Below, one piece after another: positions 1 through 10,510 of a stretch of DNA of 64,000 nt. Each line of letters begins with the position of its first letter. Position 1 is the stretch's first letter. The DNA is taken from NCBI GenBank assembly GCA_963575745.1, contig CAUYUJ010015847.1:12501-76500 (forward strand), given 5' to 3'. Position numbers and translations under genes: made by a program. The notes below the pieces were generated by a model, which saw only the letters and a list, made by a program, of their open reading frames with translations, was not told where the DNA came from and did not search any database. The stretch is from Prorocentrum cordatum (taxonomy: Eukaryota > Sar > Dinophyceae > Prorocentrales > Prorocentraceae).

Positions 1-633
1 TTGCGAGGAGGAAAAAAAGTTGTGGAGGACGATCGATGGAGAGGAAGCGCGTTGCCAAACCATTTCCAGATGTCTAAAACATGTGATGAACATGCTTCAA
101 ACATGTAAACGGTATGCTCAAGCAATGCTCAGAACATGCTTCCTACATTTGTTAGACACATGTTTACATTCAATGATAGGACTGTAAGGGTGGCCATCGT
201 CGTGGCATCCACAAGCCTAAGGGCGTGTACCTTTCAAAGCCTTGGCCCTCGCCCAGATGAGGATCTAGGCGGCGAGTGGCGGGGCAGGCTGCACTGCCTC
301 TACTTCACCCGGCTCCCCTGTTTTCACAGTCCTCGTCGATCATGGATTGGAAGGCGCAAAGAGAGAGGACAGGCGGCGGGGCTTCGGGGAGGGCGCACGA
401 GAAGCTCCCCAGAAGGCCATCGCCCGCCAGAGCCTTGTGCGAGAAGGCACCGCCTATGCCTAACCCCCCTCCCGGTGCGACGCCGACGGGCACGGTCCAT
501 CCTGGTCCGATGGATCTCCGATTCGACGTCGGCTCCGGCCGGCCGGATTCGCCTCGCTCCCGCCTCCGGGCCGGTGCGGTCCGATCCGATGCGCGCTGCG
601 ACCGGGTGCGGTGCCTCGATACGTGTTGCCTGC
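1..633. other. Upstream sequence, no gene seen
   Basis: No coding island is recognised. The segment probably belongs to the FBPase intron that precedes the exon at 822. Between about 480 and 610 it is rich in CCGAT/GATCCG words, similar to 10670-10830. The earlier exons expected for FBPase (transit peptide and N-terminal helices) are not here, so they lie to the left of the window. Confidence 0.5.
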
Positions 634-811
634 TTAAAACAGGGCTATAGGATCGGGATAAATCGCTCCAGAGCGTTCCGGAGCGCTCTCAGAGCGCTCC
701 GGAACGCTCTGGAGCGGCCGCGGCGCCCAATACATCCTCCAAACCCGCCGATTCTCAGAGATTTCGAGTTATCCCGATCCGATTTTGTCCCGATCTTCGT
801 GTCGTTTTAGC
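634..811. mobile_element. MITE-like element, family D copy 1, with perfect central palindrome
   Basis: Inverted ends GGATCGGGATAA (650-661) and TTATCCCGATCC (769-780) enclose a perfect palindrome at 664-716: two 26-bp arms separated by a single C. The homology with copy 2 (17988-18139) continues outside the inverted ends to GTCGTTTTAG at about 811. The element ends about ten bases before the FBPase acceptor at 820-821, so it supplies the 3' part of an intron. No coding capacity. The palindrome could extrude as a cruciform or fold in RNA. Confidence 0.75.
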
Positions 812-821
812 CCGCTGGCAG

Positions 822-892
822 GTGAACGTGCAGGGAGAGGACCAGAAGAAGCTCGACGTCATCACCAACGAGGTGCTGAAGAACGCCCTGCG
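822..892 (+). CDS. Fructose-1,6-bisphosphatase, exon with QKKLD motif
   Basis: The 71-nt exon reads VNVQGEDQKKLDVITNEVL...NAL. This matches the conserved FBPase segment NVQGEDQKKLDV that lies before the metal-binding acidic loop in plant and algal plastid enzymes. FBPase hydrolyses fructose-1,6-bisphosphate to fructose-6-phosphate in the Calvin cycle or gluconeogenesis. The acceptor is CTGGCAG|GTG. The donor is CTGCG|GT, the only GT donor I place in this gene. The exon ends with two bases of an Arg codon, completed by the first base of the exon at 5519 (R-YTGKLG), so the two join in phase. It is too short to stand alone as a gene; identity rests on the motif and on the colinear exons downstream. 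Confidence 0.85.
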
Positions 893-949
893 GTGCCCGC
901 CGCGCGCGGCCCGGGGTGCGGCGGGAGGCCCGCGCGCGCGCGCGCGCTC

Positions 950-1140
950 CGTGGCAGCCTCCTGCGTCCAAGAGATAGCTTCCCCGCGCGCGTGTGTGCG
1001 TGTGCGTGTGCCTGTGCCTGTGCCTGTGCGTTGGCGTGAGTGCGTGTGTGCGTGTGTGCGTGTGTGCGCGTGTGCGAGTTCGTGTATTTGTGCGTATGTG
1101 TCGGCGTGTGTGCGTGTATGTGTGCCCTTCTGCGTAGGCT
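950..1140. repeat. Alternating purine-pyrimidine tract (CG then TG-rich)
   Basis: CGCGCGCG blocks near 930-950 and 985-1000 run into a long GTGTGCGTGTGTGCG tract up to about 1130. Such sequence is prone to Z-DNA. At about 1167 there is a relic (TCGGGCGTGTCCC) of the inverted-repeat end found at 8980 and 9160. Confidence 0.6.
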
Positions 1141-1743
1141 CTGTCTGCTCTGCCCTCAACGCGTAAGTCGGGCGTGTCCCTCTATAGGAGGAAGATTCAA
1201 AAATAGTAGAAAATGGTGCGGGGACGATTGTTTGAATATTTCTGTTGGTTTTGCTTGATGTTGTTTTGAGTATTTTCAATGTTTCGCCCAACATCAGCCT
1301 GTAAAGACCAATATCTGAGGAATGATCAAGATACCGTTCCGACTTTCTAGCCACAAGCGTCTGTAGACACATTGGGTGTCGTTACGCACGCAGAGTCACT
1401 CGTGGTGGATACGTCTATAGACAACGCGGCCGCTGCGTTCCTTTCCAAGGTCGGACACAGGGTCGATCCATCTACGGTATGTTCCTGTTCTGAAGCAGGT
1501 TCCACACGGTAGTCCAATACATGCATTTCATTGTGTTGTACATTTTATGATTGTACTTGCAACCGCCTGCTGGTTGCCCCTCATGGGCACAGGCTGTGTG
1601 GCAACCTGCGCAGCGCGACTTGCTGATGCCCTCGCGGAGTTGGCCTGGCCGACCGCGAGGCCAAACGCGCTTGACCGTGGAGAGGGCCGCCTCGGGCGGG
1701 GCGGAGTCGACCATCCGCATGTGCATGGCTTCGAAGGAGTACA

Positions 1744-1911
1744 GTCGGGGCCCTGAACAAGGAACCCTTTTCGTTGGGGAGGGGCTCCGCGTTCCTTAAG
1801 TGTTTCACAGCTTGCCTCAGGCTTTCCTTATGTCTTCGACATGAAATCGAAAGTTAACTTATGGACAAAAAGGGGGCTCGTTCCTTATTTAGGGTTCCTT
1901 AGGTCAGTTCC
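1744..1911. mobile_element. MITE-like element, family A copy 1
   Basis: The left end GTCGGGGCCCTGAACAAGGA and the right end GGGTTCCTTAGGTCA are imperfect inverted repeats. The interior contains TCGTTGGGGAGGGGCTCC and a small hairpin around TTCGACATGAAATCGAA. Related copies lie at 13490-13661, about 18150-18270 and 18929-19099. Confidence 0.7.
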
Positions 1912-2093
1912 TCAGGTTCCTTTGCAGCCGCATATGCATACACTTCGCAACTCCGCACGGATCTTCTGGATCGGCGCCGGGCCCGAGATCTTGCAGTAGT
2001 GGCGGCTGCTTCCACCGAGGGGAGATGTACTCGAAGAACACAGCACTTCGATGCTCGTTTCGGGGACCTTCCTGGAGCCCACCTAACGGATCT

Positions 2094-2300
2094 GTTCGAC
2101 CCCAGTTCGACTCAGGTTCGACTCAAGTTCGACTCAAGTTCGACTCAGGTTCGACTCAGGGTCGACCCAACTCGACTGACGCTCGACGCAGCTTCGACGC
2201 ACGAGTGGAGCGAGTTTTTTTTGCAATCCTTCGTTTTTTTGCAATCCTTCGAAAACAGTTTTTTTTGCAATCCTTCGTTTTTGTTGCAATCATTTGGTTT
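2094..2300. repeat. Two short minisatellites
   Basis: From 2094 to 2170 about seven copies of an 11-bp unit, TTCGACTCAGG or TTCGACTCAAG, occur in tandem. From 2213 to 2300 a unit of T-run plus GCAATCCTTCG occurs four times. Both keep reading frames open by chance. Confidence 0.7.
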
Positions 2301-3196
2301 TATGTTCATGTCACTTTTTGTTCCCCTAAAGTACCAACGCCTGGCCAGGGCCCCGCAGCCCCGCAGTCCAACAGCACGGCATCCGCATAATTTCTCTCGG
2401 CTCCGCACGGATCTCTCGCATCGGCGCTGGGCCCCCCTGGCGGCGCCTCGGGCGCCGCCCTCGGCGACATGCATATACACACACAAATACACATATAGAA
2501 AGCCCGTTTTGCCTTTGGGGTTCTCGACAAGCTGAAAACGCATAAAAGCACGCGACGGTGCTTTAGCGTCTTGTTGTCGTTTTTCTTGGCATTGTTGGGC
2601 CCGTCTCTGTAGACAACCATTTTTTTAAAGCTTTTTTGATTGTTTCTGGTTGAAGGCCGTTCCTTGTCTCCCCTGCTGCCTTCGCTCCCGGTCGTGTCTG
2701 CCGCCGTTCTCCGTTCCAGAGCGAAGAAACGTCAGAAAAAAAACACGCTCGAACAACACCAGCCCGAAACAGGCCCAGAGGCCCCGATGGCCCCAGGAGG
2801 GGCAATCGGCCATCGGGCCCGCCCGCCAGACAGCACACCAGGAGAAGGAACTGAGGACGTCGTACATGGCAATGTTCACGATGCAACCGACGGATCCGGA
2901 AACTCGTAAAAAAAACGTAGCTGGCAACGCAAACACATGATTCGTGCATTAGCGTTTTCCGTTTTCTTGCTGGGAACTGGAAGCGTGAAAACAATGATTT
3001 CCCAAACGCAGTTCTTTTCGTTTTTGCTTTTTGGCATGAAAACACGCCCTGTGCATACTGCACCCAAGAAGAACCAGGCCCTGGCGCCCTCCGCGCGCCA
3101 GGGAGGGGTTTCTCAGCGCCGATTCCAGAAACCTGCGTGGAGATCTGAAGTTCTTGTTGATGTCGTTGTCGCTTTCCCTGATAGCACCCTTCTGTC

Positions 3197-3361
3197 ACCA
3201 CCCACCAAACCACCCCAACCCAACCCGAAGGCTCAGATTTACCCTCGATTTCCAGTGGGGGGGGTGTCGGGAAACATCGAAAAAACACATGTGGAACCCT
3301 TACCCCCCCAACCCGAAATTCGGGTCTTCGGGTTGGGTTGGGGTGGTCTGGTAGGTAGCCA
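3197..3361. mobile_element. MITE-like element with CCACCCCAACCC inverted ends
   Basis: ACCACCCCAACCCAACCCGA near 3208 is repeated in inverted orientation (CGGGTTGGGTTGGGGTGG near 3332), giving arms of about 30 bp and a total length of about 165 bp. The inner ends are G-runs and C-runs. I see one copy in the window. No coding capacity. Confidence 0.65.
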
Positions 3362-3829
3362 TTATGGGGAGGACGTGGCCGCAACGGTCGCCAAGGGGCG
3401 GCTCGAGAGTTGAAAAGGGGGGATGCAGGTCCCCAGTCGGCGGCCCAATCCCGTTCCATGTTGACGCTCCGACGATCCGCTGCGGCCCGATGCTCGCCTT
3501 GCGCTGGTGTGCACCCTGGCGCACTCGACCGGGCGCAAGTAGTCCGACTCCGCGCCGGGGCTGCCAGATCCAGCGCATGGAGCGAATCGACCCGTTACCC
3601 CGATTCGATCCTGGCTGCTCTTGGGGCAAGGGAGGAGAGAATGCAGGGGGATGTGGAAAGGCGGAGGGGGAATGGGGGGATGGGGCGTGGGGAGCGAGCA
3701 AGACGTTGCTCGGACGCCAGGGGAGAGGCAGAGGCACGGGCCTTGGCTGGTGTGATCTTCTTCCTCCGCGCTGGCGAACGAGATCAGAGCCAGGGCACGC
3801 GCACGCTGGCTTGGCGTGCAGAGGAGGGC

Positions 3830-4170
3830 AAACAGGAGGAGGAGGAGGAGGAGGAGGAGAAAGTGAGAAGGGTGGAAGGGATAATGACTGACACCGACGG
3901 GGGGCGTGGGGGGCGAGGAGAGGGGGGACAGGGAGGAGGAGGAGGAGGAAGGGGAAGAGGAGGAGGAGGAGGCAGGAGGCAGGAGGCAATTGGCAGGAGG
4001 CAGGAGGAGAAGGAGGAGGAGGAGGAGGAGGACGAGGAGGAGGGGGAGGAGGAAAGAACGAGCAGAAAAAGGATGATCACGTGGGCGAGGAGCAGGAGCT
4101 CTGCAGGCAGGAGGGGGAGGAGGAGCAGCACCAGGCGGAGCAGCTGGAGCAAGACTAGGAGCAGGGGCAG
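3830..4170. repeat. GGA microsatellite
   Basis: Degenerate (GGA)n with interspersed GGC. It encodes Glu-rich, Gly-rich or Arg-rich shadow frames on this strand and Pro/Ser/Leu-rich ones on the other. It is a homopurine tract with mirror symmetry, so triplex-prone. Confidence 0.85.
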
Positions 4171-5024
4171 GCTGGCTGGGGTGACCGCTTGGGCAGCGTT
4201 CAGATCCCTGGGCACAGACGCTTGTAGTGAGGAGCTGCGTGCAAGCAACCCGCCGAGTCCAAGGCTGCCCTTGCGTCCTTGCCCCTTCGGCCCACAGCGG
4301 CTTTCGCTGGCCAACCTCGTTCGACAAAAAACAATAACATGGCCCTCCAAGGCTCGGAGGTGGACAGACCTCCTACCCTGACACGTCGATTAAGGAATTG
4401 GCCGTTTTCGGTTCGCGAGAGGGCGTCGCGGCCGTCATTTTTGCGGGTCCAGATCCGTCGGTTCCGGTCCCAGGCCGTTTTCACTAAAGGGAGGTTTACT
4501 AAAGGGAGGTTTGTCCACCGCCGAAAGGCCCTTGCGTCCTTGCCGCACATTCTTGCTTTTGTCAAGCGGGTTGACCGTACCACAGTGCCTCCAGGTGAGC
4601 AGGTCCAGGGCCACCGATGGTGCGCCTGGACAGCCCACGAGGGAGAACCCAGAGGCCATCCAGGGTGGGATGGGCCGGCAGAGAGTCCGCAGCTTAATTT
4701 CGGGAGCCTCGAGACGGTGGTAAATGCAAGCGGGGGTCGGCCAGGGCCCCGAATCCTGCAGGATCTTGCGAAGACCCCCTCTGGCTGACCCGGTTTAGCG
4801 TACCGCTCGTGGCCGCGAGGCGGCCGCGCATATTGGCTGACCTGGGTTTGCGAAGACCTGCGTTGCAGTTCTTTTTGTCCTGCTTTGCATTTTTTGGGGG
4901 GGTTCCTGCTGACCCGGGTCTGAATTTGACACGGGTCAGAAGATACCCGAGAATTGCTGCCGGTCTCACCGTGTCCCCCGGCGCCCGTCACAAGAACGGC
5001 GTGTGCGAAGCACCACTGCAGACC

Positions 5025-5120
5025 GAGGAGGAGGAACGAGGAGGGGGAGGAAGAGGACGCTGACGAGGAGGAGGAGGAACGAGCAGGGGGAGGAAGAGGA
5101 CGTTGACGAGGAGGAGGAGG
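5025..5120. repeat. GGA microsatellite
   Basis: GAGGAGGAACGAGGAGGGGGAGGAAGAGGACG units occur in two tandem copies. No gene. Confidence 0.8.
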
Positions 5121-5518
5121 AACAATTATCTGATGGTGAGGGGGGGGGGACAAGGGGCAGGAAGTGGAAACTGATGACGAGAAAGAGAACATCGAAGAAC
5201 TCGAGGAGGCGTACACATGGATTAAGGCGTGCAGAATACAGACGAGCCCCGCTTCTGTGCATAATCGGCGCACTTCGTTGCCAAACCACGCGGCGGTAGC
5301 CTAATGATTCGGCGGGTAGTTCCCGCAATTCATGGAACTGGCGCCCTCGAACCTGATCACCAGATCCGTAATCCGTGTTAGTGTCTGCCCTAAAAAAAGA
5401 GGAGAAACATGAGGTCGAGGATGGAGTGACGAATCGGTCGAGGCGCACGAGGGTGATACGGCCAAGTCGTTGCGCCTTGGACGCCGTGCGCGATGAGCCC
5501 GGTGGGAGAAACTGCGAG

Positions 5519-5609
5519 GTACACCGGGAAGCTTGGGACACTGGCGTCCGAGGAAGAGGACATACCCGTGGCCGTGGATGATGATATGAACGATGAGTTC
5601 AACACCAAG
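5519..5609 (+). CDS. Fructose-1,6-bisphosphatase, exon with ASEEED metal-binding motif
   Basis: The exon encodes (R)YTGKLGTLASEEEDIPVAVDDD, followed by MNDEFNTK. The SEEED cluster corresponds to the Glu residues of FBPase that bind catalytic Mg2+, and the order after QKKLD is the family order. The acceptor ACTGCGAG|GTACACC gives one base that completes the Arg codon of the exon at 822-892. The donor is ACCAAG|GC, a GC donor, leaving phase 0 for the exon at 11549. The length is exactly 1 + 90 nt. Confidence is high because motif, phase and order all agree. Confidence 0.88.
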
Positions 5610-5914
5610 GCAAGGCGCGTTGATACGAGCCTCAGTCCAAGAGTTCAGATGCTATTGTTATATTGTTTGTGGCATGTCGCTTGCGACCACACGTTGACAG
5701 ACCTATCAATATCCGAGTGCTCTTTCTCTGTCTTTTGTTGTCACGTTGTTCCGAAGCATGTCTGGCAGATTGCCTGATCGCTTTCAGGCTTGTCACAGTG
5801 CAATGCGGATGGTCAACTGTTTGCAACCCAGCTGCCAGCTTGATGGGGTTGAGAGAGGGACAGGATGGGGGATGAACCGAGACGCAGCAGGGAAATCAGG
5901 CGGATGAGTTGGAT

Positions 5915-6060
5915 GAGGAGGACGAGGAGGTGGAGAGGGGGGGAGAAGGAGGAGCGGGAGGGAGGGAGATAGAGGAGGAGGAGGAGGCGGAGCAGGGGGA
6001 GGAGGAGGAGGAGGAGAAGGAGGATGGGGAGGAAGAGGAGGAGGAAGAAGAGGAGGAGCC
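5915..6060. repeat. GGA microsatellite
   Basis: Near-pure GAGGAGGAGG tract with GGAAGAGG variants. Open frames here are Glu-rich or Arg-rich shadows. Confidence 0.85.
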
Positions 6061-6261
6061 GTGGCACCCCCTGGCGGGTCAGAGCGAGGCCCGAGAGGCC
6101 CCGCGAGCGGGCCTGGATGCCCACATGTTGCTCCCACCTGCGGGCGGGGGCAGAGCCGCGCGGTGAGAGATATCACGGCGGCTCGGACCCGCCGCGGCCC
6201 TGCCGCCTCGAGAGAGCGCGAGCACGGGGAGAGGCGGAGGCATGACAGTTCGAGAGAGATT

Positions 6262-6428
6262 TCTCCAGATCTCGTAGTAAAAGGGAGGGGGTCTGGACCC
6301 TCCAAGGCAAGCCACTTCAGACCCCCCCCCCGTGGGAGAACCCTCCAAAACATCGTCCCCAGGCCCCCCCAGGCCCTCCAAGATAGCCTGGAAGAGACCC
6401 CCCTCCCTTTATTACGAAATCTGGAGTA
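6262..6428. mobile_element. MITE-like element with CTCCAGATCTCGTA inverted ends
   Basis: The left arm starts TCTCCAGATCTCGTAGTAAA (6262) and runs into AGGGAGGGGGTCT. The right arm is its inverted near-copy ending in ACGAAATCTGGAGTA (6428). The arms are about 32 bp and the total about 167 bp. The interior is C-rich. Single copy in the window. Confidence 0.7.
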
Positions 6429-8404
6429 CTGAGTGTTGCGCGAGGTCACACAGGGTGGAGGACAGATGGCGTGCCTCCACGGGTGGTGGGCCTGTGCTGT
6501 GGTGCCCACCTCTGGTTCGTGAAGATTTCATGGTGCCGCGTCGTGTCGACCGGCGGCGACCCCGCCGCCGTCGCTCAACGTTGAACGCCACCCGCGACCC
6601 AGAATCGGTTTATGTTGAACGATCGGACGTTTCGGGAACGGAAGATCGTTCAAGGTTGAACGATCCCCGCGGTGTCGGGAACCAACGCTGGGGTCGGCAC
6701 GACGCGAACCTGCTGTACCTCCACGGGTGGTGGGCCCGTGGTGCCCACCTGTGGTTCGCGAAGAGCTTCTGGTGTCCTCCCGTGCTCACCGCATCCCGTC
6801 CGCAGGGGCCTCGCACATCCCCCCAAGGTGGGGAGCTGGGCGGACTGGCCGCCCCCCCCCACCCCCCCCATGGCGTTGCGCGTGCTACGCCAGGGGGCGG
6901 TGGGGATTTAGGACGAGGCGCGCGGATGGGCGACGGCTCCCGTTCCAGTGCAGGATCTGGTGGCGCTGGCCTCCTGGTTTCGGGGGTGCCTTCCCGTTCC
7001 GTGGATCCTGCGCCCGCGCGCCACATCCGAGAGTCCGAAATCTTAGGATGGAACTCGCAGGCTGAATTCAGTTTCTCAGGAGGGGAACAAAAACACACAG
7101 ACACCATTAATTTTCGATTCCCAGGAAAATTTGGAAAAATATGGGAAGGGGGGTAAAGACAAAAAATACCCAAAAATATTAGAAGATATGGGGAATCCAG
7201 TTATTTGTCTGTATTTGTTTGTGTATCCCAGGGCCCCTTCAGTTTCAGCGCTGGTGCACCCGTGGTCGAAAACCGGCCCAATCCGGTATGATCCCACGTG
7301 ATCTCGTTTGATTCTGAACGCTTCGCGTAACCACACCAGCCCATCCAGAGACCATGCCCAGGCGAGTCGCCCTGATCAGGGATGTGGAGGGTCATGCAGT
7401 GGCAGAAAGGGCTGGGTAAGACGTCGTACCCCAAGGGGGGAGGACGGAGGAGAATGTTGAGGAAGAGCAGGTGGAGGAGGAGGAGGAGGAGGACCAGTGC
7501 AAACCCAAGAGTCATCAACGACGTTGGAATAAACCCTCCCTCCAAGCTCCCTTCTCCTAGGCCCCATACAGCGGTTCATTTCCACTGAGGGAGCGGAAGA
7601 CCCTGAAGCATGCCAAAACATTATCCTCGGGATTCCAACGCCTCGGATCAACCTGATTGTTGCGTCTTATTGATCCTGAATCTTACCAGAACGCCATTCT
7701 TGCAACACAGCGAGTCAACGTAACTGTTGCGCCCTCATAGTCCTGAACCCTTCCCAAACATCTTTCCAGTACGCTGACCATGGGAATCCGTCCAATTCCT
7801 GCAGATTTCGAATACGAATGTGCGCGGCGCTGGTGCGAGAGCCATATTTTGAAAAGAAGCTGCCCTCATCCCGTGAAGCTCTTGCAAATGTTTGAGCGAA
7901 TGCGCTCGGCGTGTGCGCCGGCAGCCTCCCCGTGCGCCGCGAACCGTACGGCGGATCGGGTGCTGACAGTGGCAAGGGCGCTGATGTTCGCGTGCCGCAA
8001 GCTCAGACCGACGCCGAACTCCCGTCAGCCACTGCCGATGATGCCGTTGCTGCCCCCTTTGCTGTCGCGTCGAAGGAAAGGGCGAAGACCTGTGGCTGGA
8101 CAGTGCATGGTGGAATGTTTGATGGATGGCGACGGCCCCGAAAAGGCTACGCGGCCCAAATTCTTTACAAAAAACATCAAACACATTTTGAAGACCCCCA
8201 CGCTGCCGCTGGACACCCGCCCGCGTCGAGCTCTTGGGGCCGTTCGGGAGCGCACCGCGAAGTCGAGCAGGGCCGATGCAGGCGAATTCCCCGGGCCCGA
8301 GGTCTGGCCGAGACACAGAAGGATCGCCGCTGAAGCCTTGGGCGCGGGGATGCGGTCGGCAGTGGAGAGTTCGGGCTCTGTTCGGACGTGCGTTAAAGAC
8401 CCGG

Positions 8405-8495
8405 GGTGTAACCTCCTCCTCCTCCTCCTCAGCCTCCTCCTCCTCATCCTCCTCCTCCTCCTCCTCCTCCTCCTCCTCAGCCTCCTCCCCCGGCG
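8405..8495. repeat. TCC microsatellite
   Basis: (TCC)n with CAG interruptions, the purine-strand complement of the GGA tracts elsewhere in the same gene. Confidence 0.85.
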
Positions 8496-8949
8496 GGGGT
8501 CGGGGCCGCCCCGGCCTGGCGGCGCTCCCCGGGTGCGGAAGGGCGGCGCGGCGGACACCGTGCCGCGGCAGCATGTGATGGCGAAGGGCTCCCCGCTCTC
8601 GCCGCGAAGTGCCCCTCGCTCTCGCCGCTCGCTTGCCCTTCCATCCATGCTTGCATCGCACACTCTGGTGGATAGCTCGGCTTGCACGAGGAAACGTCGG
8701 GAGGCAACGCGGAGCTCTTGGAATCGGGCAGTGGTAAACCATCGCGAGCAAGTTGCTACGATCGTTTTTGGCGGAACTCGAGCATGCATCGAGACGGGCC
8801 AGCCCGTGGTCAGCGCGGCTGAGGACGTGGCACAGCCCATGGACGTGGGCGATCCTGCCGATCCAATCGATAACACGACGGAGCCGGCTCTCGCTGGGCC
8901 GCCCAGCGCTGCTGGGCATCGGGGCCGCCGTTGGCTCCACCCTGCGGGG

Positions 8950-9290
8950 GCCGCATGCGGACCCTACCCCTACCCTTATGTCGGGCGTGTCCCCCTACAG
9001 GGGGATGTTCGACGAAAAATAGGAAATTTCCAAAAATACTCCAAACATTTCAAAGAATACTCAAAAAAAGTCCCCAGACTATTTTTGGATTTTTGTTTAT
9101 TAACTTGTTGGATATTTGTAATTTTTCGTCGAAGTCCCCCTGTAGGGGGACACGCCGGACTGAACCCTACCCCCCACGATTTTTGAGGGGGAGGGTGGGT
9201 TCACTTTGTTCGGGCCCTCCCGAGCGATGTGAGCCCCACCCTCCCCCTCAGCAAGTCGCAGGGGGTTAGGGGTAGGGTTCGCATGTTGCC
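8950..9290. mobile_element. Nested inverted-repeat elements
   Basis: The inner element spans 8980-9160. Its arms (about 40 bp, GTCGGGCGTGTCCCCCTACA inward to ACGAAAAAT) are almost perfect inverted repeats, each containing its own CCCCCTACAGGGGG hairpin. It is flanked by a larger inverted repeat: GCATGCGGACCCTACCCCTA near 8953 and its inverse GGGGTAGGGTTCGCATG near 9269. A further GAGGGGGAGGGTGGG / CCCACCCTCCCCCTC pair lies at about 9188 and 9236. This reads as one element inserted inside another. Confidence 0.75.
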
Positions 9291-9837
9291 CCCCCAGCAG
9301 ACTTCATCCTCCACCGCCTGCTCCTGGCGTTCGTCGGTCAGGTGGGCCAGCTGCTCCCAAGCGTCGTGCTCCTAGGCGCGCTGGTCTTGCGCCGCCGCAT
9401 TCGGTCAGGCGTCTGGGCGAACCCTCGTCGATCCAAGCAGGTGCACTACTGGCGGCGGAGGCGCTATCCGCAGAACGCCGTCAGACTGCAAAGCTGTAAG
9501 AACAGCGCGACCGAGCTGGAACTGGCGACTGGGCGATTGGGACCGCATTCGGGACCATTCCGAGGTCCGCGGCTGGCGGGCATTCCCTTGGAGCCAGGAG
9601 CGGGTGGCAATCGTGGTCGAATCGAGCGCACCACAGGCGGATGCTGCCAAGGAAAAGGGCTGGGCAGGTGAAGATACGAGCCGTCGTCGGCATCTGGCGC
9701 GCGAAAGCAATTTCTCACGCTTCGGATCTGTGATCGAGATGTGCGGCTTAGCTGTTCACTGATCGAGATCTGTTTACTTGTTCCCAAGGATCACGGCGAA
9801 GTTCCAGATGAATAACGAAGAGGGGCGAGGGAGGAGG

Positions 9838-9918
9838 AACAGGCGCATGAGGAAGAGGAAACGGAGGAGGAGGAGGAAGAGGAGGAAGAGGAGGAAACGG
9901 AGGAGGAGGAAGGGGGCG
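9838..9918. repeat. GGA microsatellite
   Basis: (GGA/GGAAGA)n tract of about 80 bp. No gene. Confidence 0.8.
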
Positions 9919-9989
9919 AGCACAAACAACAGATGCCTCATGGATGCCCCTCGGAGTCATTTCTGTTTTTTTCGTTGTGGCAGTTTGGA

Positions 9990-10510
9990 GTTCTCTTGTA
10001 GTTTTCTTTTTGGGGCGTCTTGGAGGTATCTTGGCAGTCTCGGGGGCCTTTTGAGGCGTCTTGGGTGCCTCTGGGGGGCCCTTGGAGGCCTCTTAAGGGG
10101 TATCTTGGGGGCATCGTAGGGCCTCTGTGGTGCCCTCTGGGCACCTCTTGGGGCTGTTTTGGGGTACCCTTGGGAGCCGGGCGATTTTGGTGCCACTTTG
10201 GAAGGAACCGGTGAAGGGTGGGGGGGGCGTTAATCAGGGTCCCTCCCCAGGAGGCCAAAATGGGGCCAAACCCGAAGTACACTTAATGAATGTGGCCTCC
10301 ACGCCGAGGCCTCTAGGGCGTGTTGGGCACTTTGGGGGGAGGGGCCTTTGGGGTCCTCGTGGGGGTATCTTGCGTGCATTTCGGGGGCATCTTAGGGCCT
10401 CTGTGGGGCCTTTTCGGGGCCTCCTGGGCTCTTCGGGCCGTATTGGGGCTCTCTTGGGAGCCATCTTTGAGGAGATCGATCAAAGGATGGGGGCTCCTCA
10501 ATTAGGGTCC
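9990..10510. repeat. Degenerate TCTTGGGGCC repeat, family G
   Basis: Loose tandem words such as TCTTGGGGC, CCTCTTGG and CATCTTGGGG fill the interval in two blocks (9990-10210 and 10310-10480). The same sequence type recurs at 14.7-16.5, 32.4-33.1, 36.8-37.0, 38.2-38.6, 41.3-43.3, 46.0-46.9 and 49.8-50.5 kb. Open frames in it are repeat shadows. Confidence 0.7.

Larger units (their letters stand above)
893..5518 (+). other. FBPase intron 1 (4.6 kb), repeat-filled
   Basis: The intron runs from GT at 893 to AG at 5517-5518. It contains alternating TG/CG sequence, a MITE-like copy (1744-1911), TTCGACTCAGG and TTTTTTGCAATCC minisatellites, another inverted-repeat element (3197-3361) and GGA microsatellites. 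Long open frames at 3.3-4.4 kb come from the GGA/TCC repeats and have no recognisable protein features. The pieces 4200-5000 and 5120-5480 are unique-looking GC-rich sequence in which I see nothing further. Confidence 0.7.

Noticed and set aside
2025-2080. MYSKNTALRC as a possible FBPase YCMYSS exon
   Set aside because: Lies before the SEEED exon, so out of order, and lacks AGYC; similarity is limited to three residues.
3300-4400. Several overlapping long open frames (up to about 320 codons) on both strands
   Set aside because: They are created by GGA/TCC microsatellite and biased composition; residues are Glu/Arg/Gly or Ser/Pro/Leu runs with no domain.
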